From positions 1,067 through 20,521 of the forward strand of contig QXYP01000026.1 of the NCBI GenBank assembly GCA_009886815.1: a DNA stretch of 19,455 nucleotides, given 5' to 3'. Positions 14,694-19,455 of the stretch are shown here, piece by piece. Source of the stretch: Halieaceae bacterium (GTDB lineage Bacteria; Pseudomonadota; Gammaproteobacteria; Pseudomonadales; Halieaceae). Position 1 is the first letter of the stretch. Each line of letters begins with the position of its first letter. The position numbers were made by a program, and so were the translations under genes. A model generated the notes under the pieces. That model did not search any database. It saw only the letters and a list, made by a program, of their open reading frames with translations, and was not told the DNA's origin.

Positions 14694-14724
14694 GCGAGCA
14701 ACGGTAACAATCCAGAAACCGCAC

Positions 14725-15183
14725 TTAGACGCGGCTATTAGCCCGTCTACCGATAGCTGCCGCCAGAGAAGCGATAAGGCCTTTACCCAGATCGCTGGCC
14801 TCGACGCTTCCGGGTGAGGGCTTAGATCTTACTAGGGCGGGGAGCGATTCTAGATCCTCGGGCATGCACAGCGCCATTGACCAGCCTTTAAACTGTCGTT
14901 CTCCCGCGGGTTCATAAAGCAGCGGAGTAACATTGTGATGTCGTGTATCTTGTGAGATCGCTCTAAAGCGATCGTTGATAGCAGATTCTGAACCCTCTAG
15001 AACCTGAGCAAAATGGCTGCCCGAAAACAGCAGAGCTCCGGTAACGTCTGTTTCCCGATTATTCCTTTTTGCGGTATCAAGAATTTCTCGTAACTGACCG
15101 TCTAAGTGCGCCTGCGCAGGTTCTTGATCTGAAGTCTCGAGCATGACATCGCTGACGTAGGCTAGATGATATAAATCGGTCAC
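14725..15183 (-). CDS. BLUF domain blue-light sensor protein
   Basis: BLUF domains bind FAD and sense blue light through a Tyr-Gln switch. From the GTG at 15183 the protein has 152 residues, beginning TDLYHLAYVSD with the photoactive Tyr at Y9. The other pocket residues are there: NN of AKRNNRETDVTGALL (N42), Q60 in FAQVLEG, and W101/M103 in FKGWSMAL. It also has the RHHNV turn. The C-terminal 45 residues form a short tail without an effector domain, as in PixD-type short BLUF proteins that act by partner binding. A TTG at 15216 in the same frame would add 11 Lys-rich residues; GTG is favoured because AAGGAA lies 9 bases upstream and homologs start there. Confidence 0.9.
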   Translation of the reverse strand: MTDLYHLAYVSDVMLETSDQEPAQAHLDGQLREILDTAKRNNRETDVTGALLFSGSHFAQVLEGSESAINDRFRAISQDTRHHNVTPLLYEPAGERQFKGWSMALCMPEDLESLPALVRSKPSPGSVEASDLGKGLIASLAAAIGRRANSRV

Positions 15184-15192
15184 TTGAGTGGG

Positions 15193-15207
15193 TTCCTTTT
15201 TTTTTGA
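15193..15207 (-). promoter_or_regulatory. BLUF gene ribosome binding site with adjacent A9 tract
   Basis: On the - strand a run of nine A is followed directly by GGAA, giving the likely ribosome binding site AAGGAA, 9 bases before the GTG start. Length change in the A run would not shift the frame if GTG is used, but would if the upstream TTG is used. Confidence 0.4.
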
Positions 15208-15352
15208 CAGTAACAACGCAGGCTACCTCGGGTCAAAGTCTGAACCCCCTGACCGTAGCTACCCACTGGGCTAAAGATACCTGCAAACGGCTCAAAGGGT
15301 CGCGTAATACAGGCATCAATACACGACAGCGGGTTTTATTAAGACGCGAAAT

Positions 15353-15358
15353 TATGAT
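15353..15358 (+). promoter_or_regulatory. Possible -10 box upstream of the FAD oxidoreductase
   Basis: TATGAT lies in an AT-rich stretch about 65 bp before the oxidoreductase start, flanked by two GCGAAA copies (15346-15351 and 15359-15364). No good -35 box is visible, so this is a weak call that rests on composition and position. Confidence 0.25.
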
Positions 15359-15390
15359 GCGAAAAATTTAGTTAGATTGGTGTATTGCCA

Positions 15391-15402
15391 GCCTCTTTGG
15401 GC
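15391..15402. repeat. Left copy of a 12-bp inverted repeat around the FAD oxidoreductase
   Basis: GCCTCTTTGGGC, 20 bp before the oxidoreductase start. Its exact reverse complement occurs at 16887-16898, 51 bp before the Rieske gene. Both copies lie in gene leaders, so they may be sites of one regulator. Confidence 0.5.
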
Positions 15403-15422
15403 AGGCGTAGCCTCTCCGTTTT

Positions 15423-16784
15423 ATGCTTATTGGGCGTGGTGCCATGATCCCTAAAAGTAGTCGTTTTGTTATTGTTGGTGCGGGTATTCACGGCCTCAGC
15501 ACCGCATACCATCTTGCACAACGGCTGGAGCAAAGCGGTCGTGGCAGCGGTGCAGACATTATCATTCTCGACAAGTCTGGAATTTGTGCCGGGGCTACCG
15601 GTATTGCCTGTGGAGTTATTCGCAACAATTATTATCAACCGGCTATGCGGGAGCTGATGGCGCACTCAGTGAAGGTTTGGGAGAGCGACCCCGAGACCTA
15701 CAGCTATCATCCGGTGGGTTATATGCAGATTAGCTGCGAGGCCATGCGTGAGGACGTTGCGTCAATTCATGAGCAGCAGCAGGCGATTGGTTACGAGTCA
15801 GTTTTTATCGACGGCGCTGCCGCTAGTACGGCCTATATGAAAACCCTGTTTCCTGATTGGCGGGCTCAGGGTATTACTTCGGTACTGCATGAAAAAGCCG
15901 GGGGTTACGCTAACAACAGCCGCGCTATGTTTGGCCTTGCGGCCAAGGTCGAGGCCTTGGGTGTGCGCATTATTACGGGCATTACGGTGACGGGAGTTGT
16001 TCGGGATGCTGCCGGAGCGGTGCTTGCTGTTGATACCGATGACGGCCAGATTCAGTGCGACTATCTGGTTGTTGCTGCAGGGCCTTGGGTGCCACAGTTT
16101 TGGGACATGCTCGATTTACCTTCAACCGTTGCGGTTAAGAATCCGGACACCGGTGATCTGGCACAAAATATTCCTATGTGGGTTTACTGGTCTTTGCAGG
16201 AGGGCACGTTGGGTGTTGATCCTAAGCTACAGGTGACCCAAGACGGCGCAATGCCCCCTGTTATCCACGTAGATACCGATGCACCGCTGTACTCCGACGA
16301 GGGCGGACATTTGATCACCGATGAGATGTGGGGCATCTATTACAAACCCGATTTTCATTTTGGTGGTGTTCAGGGGGGTGCGGCACCCTTTATTGTGGAC
16401 AAACCGATCAGCGAGATCGCCGTGGACCCCTACGGTCCTGCTTCTCCAGAGTTTGTTGTGGGTGCCGATTTTGCCGATATGTGGGTGTCCGCATTGGCCC
16501 ATTGTCAGTCGCGCTTTGCGGGTACAGCACCCCTTTTTAAGACGGAGCCTTCTGGCGGTATTGGTGCATTTACACCCGACAGTTTTCCCGTTTTTGATGA
16601 GGTCTGTGACAACTGCTTTGTGATTGCTGACTCCAATCACGGCTACAAAATGATTGGTGTTGGTGATTTAGTCGCCGACAAAATTTGTGGTGGATCGCCA
16701 GAATTACTCAAGCCTTTCCGGCTGTCGCGTTATGAGGAGGGTGCGTTACACCCGGTATCAAACAGCCCTTTTCCCTGGAGTTGA
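15423..16784 (+). CDS. FAD-dependent oxidoreductase, DAO/sarcosine oxidase-like
   Basis: The 453-residue protein belongs to the D-amino acid oxidase/dimethylglycine-sarcosine oxidase superfamily, which oxidises C-N bonds with FAD. The N-terminal FAD motif is FVIVGAGIHGLSTAYHLA (GxGxxG at residues 19-24), with the ribose-binding acid D50 in IIILDKSG. ICAGATGIACGVIRNNYY matches the SoxB-like segment with a conserved Arg, and DYLVVAAGPWV closes the FAD fold. The C-terminus DSNHGYKMIGVGDLVADKI is typical of the family. A Trp/Tyr-rich middle part (about 255-340) has no clear parallel. ATG codons at 15423 and 15444 both lack a good ribosome binding site; the longer is given, but 15444 (MIPKSSRFVIVG) fits relatives well. 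The substrate is unknown; an N-methyl amine or amino acid is plausible. Confidence 0.82.
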   Translation: MLIGRGAMIPKSSRFVIVGAGIHGLSTAYHLAQRLEQSGRGSGADIIILDKSGICAGATGIACGVIRNNYYQPAMRELMAHSVKVWESDPETYSYHPVGYMQISCEAMREDVASIHEQQQAIGYESVFIDGAAASTAYMKTLFPDWRAQGITSVLHEKAGGYANNSRAMFGLAAKVEALGVRIITGITVTGVVRDAAGAVLAVDTDDGQIQCDYLVVAAGPWVPQFWDMLDLPSTVAVKNPDTGDLAQNIPMWVYWSLQEGTLGVDPKLQVTQDGAMPPVIHVDTDAPLYSDEGGHLITDEMWGIYYKPDFHFGGVQGGAAPFIVDKPISEIAVDPYGPASPEFVVGADFADMWVSALAHCQSRFAGTAPLFKTEPSGGIGAFTPDSFPVFDEVCDNCFVIADSNHGYKMIGVGDLVADKICGGSPELLKPFRLSRYEEGALHPVSNSPFPWS

Positions 16785-16884
16785 ATATTTACCGGACCGC
16801 TGTTCAACAATAATAAAAAGTGCAATCGATAAGGTTTTAGCAAGCCCTTCATGGAATCTTAAACACCATGAGCGGGGCCATTGA

Positions 16885-16900
16885 GCGCCCAAAGAGGCGC
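16885..16900 (+). promoter_or_regulatory. Small hairpin in the Rieske leader, containing the right repeat copy
   Basis: GCGCC-CAAAGA-GGCGC can form a 5-bp stem with a 6-base loop. It overlaps the 12-bp repeat copy GCCCAAAGAGGC. It could be an operator half or a leader RNA hairpin; there is no T run. Confidence 0.3.
16887..16898. repeat. Right copy of the 12-bp inverted repeat
   Basis: GCCCAAAGAGGC, the exact reverse complement of 15391-15402. It lies between the oxidoreductase and Rieske genes. No transposase or target duplication accompanies the pair, so a regulatory role is more likely than a mobile element end. Confidence 0.5.
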
Positions 16901-16949
16901 AGGGGTCAAAATATGAATATCGTTTATACCCATACGGAAGGCTGCTGCT

Positions 16950-18131
16950 ATGAGTGACGCGAGCTTTTGGAAAACTAATCTGCTCACCCACAGACCCTCG
17001 TTGATCGAGGACGATCTGAGCGCAGCCCGAGGGCTTCCGAATGCTGCCTATACCGATCGAGATTTTTGGCTTTTCGAACGTGACCACGTTCTGGCGCAAA
17101 CGTGGGCCGCCTTGGCCTTTGCTAGTGAGGTATCAGAGACAGGGGTGACGGTTCCTATTGTCTTTATGGGGCTGCCTTTATTTATGGTCCGGGATGAACA
17201 GGGGCGATCACGGGTCTTTCACAATGTATGCAGTCATCGCGGCATGCAACTGGTCTGCGAGAGCACCCCATCGGGGTTAACGATTCGCTGCCCCTATCAT
17301 CGCTGGGGCTACGATCTCACGGGAAGGCTTAAGGCGACGCCGAATATCGGTGGCATGGGGGTGCATGAGGTAGCGGGCTTTGATTGCGGCCAACATGGGC
17401 TCAAGGAGGTTCGCAGCGAAGAGTATCTGGGTATTATTTTCATCAATTTATCGGGTGAAGCACTGCCCCTTGAAACCCAGTTTCAATCGATTACTCAGCG
17501 TTGGCAGGCGCTGGCAGGGGACGATTTTTCAGAAATATTAGTGAGTGACCCGGGTGAGTCGGGTGCATTGGAGCTGGCCGTAAACTGCAACTACAAGCTG
17601 GCGGTAGAAAACTATTGTGAGTCTTACCACTTGCCTTCCATCCATCCCGACCTTAATAGCTATTCCCCCTTGGCGCAGCACTACAATCTTGTAGTAGATA
17701 ACGTTGCCTCGGGTCAGGGCACCCATAGCTATGACCTAGGCCGGGGCGATGCGCCTCCACTGCCCGTGTTTCCCCACTGGGACAACGAAAGATTAAAAAC
17801 CGGGGAGTATCTGTCGCTGTACCCCAATGTATTACTGGGCCTGCAAGCGGACCATTTCTTTGCCATTATTCTGACGTCTGATGCCCCGGATAAAACCCGG
17901 GAACGGCTCCAATTTTTCTACGCGGGAGATGACGCTTTGGGCGATGCAACTTTGGCGCGACGTCAGAGTTTGCACGCGGCATGGTCGCAGGTTTTCTCGG
18001 AAGACATTTCGGTGGTTGAAGGCATGCAGCGGGGACGTGCTTCTCATGCCTTTGAGGGCGGTGTGTTCTCGCCGGTTATGGATGTTCCCACGCATCATTT
18101 TCACCAATGGTTTGCCCGAGGGTATCAGTAA
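16950..18131 (+). CDS. Rieske non-heme iron oxygenase, alpha subunit
   Basis: The 393-residue protein is an oxygenase component that inserts oxygen using a Rieske [2Fe-2S] cluster and a mononuclear iron, fed by a reductase not seen here. The Rieske motif is C94-x-H96...C114-x2-H117 (HNVCSHRGMQ and RCPYHRWGYD). The catalytic iron ligands are H227 and H232 (ENYCESYHLPSIHP) and D352 (SEDISVVEGMQ). The bridging acid is a Glu (E224, ESYH) rather than the Asp of aromatic-ring dioxygenases. A Glu here is known in the carnitine oxygenase CntA and in its betaine/stachydrine demethylase relatives. So an N-demethylase of a quaternary amine is a fair guess; a ring hydroxylase is possible. ATG at 16950 has GGAAG about 10 bases upstream. 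It follows the FAD oxidoreductase by 165 bp. Confidence 0.88.
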   Translation: MSDASFWKTNLLTHRPSLIEDDLSAARGLPNAAYTDRDFWLFERDHVLAQTWAALAFASEVSETGVTVPIVFMGLPLFMVRDEQGRSRVFHNVCSHRGMQLVCESTPSGLTIRCPYHRWGYDLTGRLKATPNIGGMGVHEVAGFDCGQHGLKEVRSEEYLGIIFINLSGEALPLETQFQSITQRWQALAGDDFSEILVSDPGESGALELAVNCNYKLAVENYCESYHLPSIHPDLNSYSPLAQHYNLVVDNVASGQGTHSYDLGRGDAPPLPVFPHWDNERLKTGEYLSLYPNVLLGLQADHFFAIILTSDAPDKTRERLQFFYAGDDALGDATLARRQSLHAAWSQVFSEDISVVEGMQRGRASHAFEGGVFSPVMDVPTHHFHQWFARGYQ

Positions 18132-18209
18132 GCGGAAAAAATTTTCGGGCCCGTCATGCATCGACCTAAAGCACAGTAATGCGAGGCCAGGCCAATGATG
18201 TCCCCTTGA

Positions 18210-19091
18210 TTAGCGGCTGCTGGCGTGGGCCTTTTTCTGGGGTTTCGATGGTATTCCCGCACTGCTCAGCGCGCCCATTAAAATGAAACCAGCGCCAATA
18301 AACGTGGCCGTGGCAGGAATTTCTTCAAATAAAAGCCAGCCAAGACCGGCTGCAAAGACGATTTGAAGATAACTCAAGCTGGTGGCCTTACTGGCCGAGT
18401 CAGTTTGCATGGCTTTGGTGAGAGATAACTGGCCCAATTGGGTAAAGCAGCCCACGCCAATGAGCGCCAGCCAGCCCATTTGATCGGGCCAGATGAAATG
18501 ATTGGCGCCCAGTAATAGCGTGGCAGGAATACAGACCATGGGAAAATACAGCACGATCACCGAGGGGTGCTCAGTCGTGGCGAGCTTGCGCACCAAGGTA
18601 TAGGCAACACCACTACCAAAAGCACCGCCGAGCCCTGCGAGTAAAGCCGTTATCGGTATCACGACGGTATTTGTGGTGAGAAAATACGGTGAAACCATAC
18701 AGACTAAGCCTAGAAGGCTTAGGGCAATGCAAATAAGTGTCGAGGATGAAGGTCGTTCAGCAAGAAACCAGAAGGCGAGACCTGCGGTAAAAACGGGGTG
18801 TAAGTACTGCAATACGGTAGCCTGTGCATAGGGCAGATGTGTAAAGGCATAAAACACGCCAATAAGCGATAAGAACCCAACCAGGCCCCTGGCCAGAAGC
18901 AAGCCCCGCTGTTTTCCCAATGGGTGTGCACCAGAGCGACGAATGTCGATTAAGGACAAGAAGACAGAAATAAGGGCGCGGACAAAAATAATCTGCAACA
19001 GCGGCAACCCTTGTTCGCTGGCAATCTTCACCATGGCCCCCATAAACGCAAACGCGAGGGCACTCAACAGCATGTAGCGGGGTCCCGTCAT
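18210..19091 (-). CDS. EamA/DMT-family membrane transporter
   Basis: The 293-residue protein has about ten hydrophobic helices in two five-helix repeats, the pattern of the drug/metabolite transporter superfamily (EamA type, relatives of RhaT and of amino-acid exporters). Characteristic parts are ALAFAFMGAMVKIAS in helix 1, FVRALISVFLSL in helix 2, GVFYAFTHLPYAQATVLQYLHPVFTAGLAF in the first repeat (split around helix 4), and SLSYLQIVFAAGLGWLLFEEIP in the second. The ATG at 19091 has AAGG about 8 bases upstream. The tail is basic and cytoplasmic (PSKPQKKAHASSR). The substrate cannot be read from sequence. It converges on the Rieske gene with 78 bp between them and may be unrelated to it. Confidence 0.88.
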   Translation of the reverse strand: MTGPRYMLLSALAFAFMGAMVKIASEQGLPLLQIIFVRALISVFLSLIDIRRSGAHPLGKQRGLLLARGLVGFLSLIGVFYAFTHLPYAQATVLQYLHPVFTAGLAFWFLAERPSSSTLICIALSLLGLVCMVSPYFLTTNTVVIPITALLAGLGGAFGSGVAYTLVRKLATTEHPSVIVLYFPMVCIPATLLLGANHFIWPDQMGWLALIGVGCFTQLGQLSLTKAMQTDSASKATSLSYLQIVFAAGLGWLLFEEIPATATFIGAGFILMGALSSAGIPSKPQKKAHASSR

Positions 19092-19231
19092 CAGATGACC
19101 TTGTTGTTAGTGCGGTACTTCGCGGCAAGCACCATGAAGTAAGAGTTCTTTCTGGCTCTTTGCCACAGCCCCTGGTTCTTTGGTGGTTGAGATGCAATGC
19201 CTCGGGGCAGGGTAGCGGCATTGCTAAGTAA

Positions 19232-19245
19232 CGCCTATTAAGGCG
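19232..19245. repeat. Short hairpin in the 19092-19295 gap
   Basis: CGCCT-ATTA-AGGCG is a 5-bp stem with a 4-base loop; TTTT follows 5 bases later on the + strand. It may be a weak terminator, but no + strand gene ends before it. Confidence 0.2.
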
Positions 19246-19253
19246 CGCCCTTT

Positions 19254-19275
19254 TAAACCACCGGCGTCAGGTTTA
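19254..19275 (-). terminator. Possible terminator hairpin after the molybdopterin hydroxylase gene
   Basis: TAAACC and GGTTTA form a perfect 6-bp stem with a 10-base loop, 20 bp past the stop at 19296 on the - strand. On that strand it is followed by AAAG rather than a T run, so it is at best a weak terminator. Confidence 0.25.
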
Positions 19276-19295
19276 GGGCGGCTCAAACTTTTGGT

Positions 19296-19455
19296 TTAGG
19301 TGTCCTCGACAATGGCGGCGACAACCTTGGCAGGGCTTAGCGGTAAATTCATGACTCGGATCTGGGCAGAATCAAACACTGCCTGAGCTACCGCCGGCAT
19401 CGGCGGGACGATAGGGACCTCCCCGACACCTTTGACACCCACGGGGTGCAGGGGG
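19296..19455 (-). CDS. Molybdopterin hydroxylase large subunit, C-terminal fragment (xanthine dehydrogenase/CO dehydrogenase family)
   Basis: Only the last 52 residues are in the window; the gene continues past the right edge. The protein ends with the xanthine dehydrogenase/aldehyde oxidase molybdenum-subunit pattern: PLHPVGVKGVGEVPIVPPMP, then AVAQAVFDSAQIRVMNLPLS and PAKVVAAIVEDT. The Glu in GVGE corresponds to the catalytic base near the Mo cofactor in this family. These enzymes hydroxylate purines, aldehydes, CO or N-heteroaromatics; the type cannot be decided from this piece. Its stop TAA is at 19296-19298. Being upstream of the EamA gene on the same strand, it could be functionally linked to it, but the 204-bp gap makes an operon uncertain. 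Confidence 0.8.
   Translation of the reverse strand, partial: PLHPVGVKGVGEVPIVPPMPAVAQAVFDSAQIRVMNLPLSPAKVVAAIVEDT

Noticed and set aside
15391..16898. The 12-bp inverted pair as terminal repeats of an insertion sequence
   Set aside because: The gene between is an intact FAD oxidoreductase; no transposase, target-site duplication or second repeat feature is present.
18757..19221. Open frame overlapping the EamA transporter in another frame
   Set aside because: The Cys/Arg-rich product has no domain, and the transporter frame explains the same DNA with ten good membrane helices.
1..19455. CRISPR arrays, tRNA or rRNA genes, prophage or integron parts
   Set aside because: No regularly spaced repeats, no tRNA cloverleaf with a CCA end, and no integrase, capsid or recombinase genes were seen on either strand.

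Overview
The window looks like part of a chromosome of a marine gammaproteobacterium with a single polar, sodium-driven flagellum. The gene order fliLMNOPQR-flhBA-flhF-flhG-fliA is that of Pseudomonas/Vibrio-type polar flagellar clusters. The stator genes match the Na+ type (PomA/PomB) better than the H+ type (MotA/MotB). The accessory genes (BLUF photoreceptor, Rieske oxygenase, molybdenum hydroxylase) would suit a member of the OM60/NOR5 (Halieaceae) or a related Cellvibrionales lineage, but that placement is an inference from gene content only.

Positions 1-10038 (+ strand) form a tightly packed flagellar operon. It starts inside or at the edge of fliL. FliM and FliN build the C-ring, FliOPQR-FlhB-FlhA build the export gate, FlhF and FlhG set flagellar position and number, and FliA (sigma-28) switches on late genes. 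Most junctions overlap or are under 11 bp; only flhA-flhF (78 bp) and flhF-flhG (95 bp) are looser. The chemotaxis genes that often follow fliA (cheY, cheZ, cheA, cheB) are not here.

Positions 10064-12450 (- strand) hold pomA-pomB-pilZ: the Na+ stator followed by a PilZ c-di-GMP effector. A likely terminator lies between fliA and pilZ, which converge. Upstream of pomA is a sigma-28-like -10 element. Positions 12591-13936 (+ strand) hold a FliK-type C-terminal domain protein translationally coupled to a 97-residue stand-alone copy of the FlhB cytoplasmic domain.

From about 14060 to the end the window changes to sensory and metabolic accessory genes: a SnoaL/NTF2-fold protein and a short BLUF blue-light sensor (- strand), a sarcosine-oxidase-like FAD oxidoreductase and a Rieske oxygenase alpha subunit of the quaternary-amine type (+ strand), a DMT/EamA transporter (- strand), and the last 53 codons of a molybdopterin hydroxylase large subunit (- strand, running off the right edge). 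The FAD oxidase and Rieske protein could form a small N-demethylation or ring-modifying module. A perfect 12-bp inverted repeat sits upstream of each of the two. No tRNA, rRNA, CRISPR array, transposase or integrase was seen, and no gene-free gap exceeds 300 bp.
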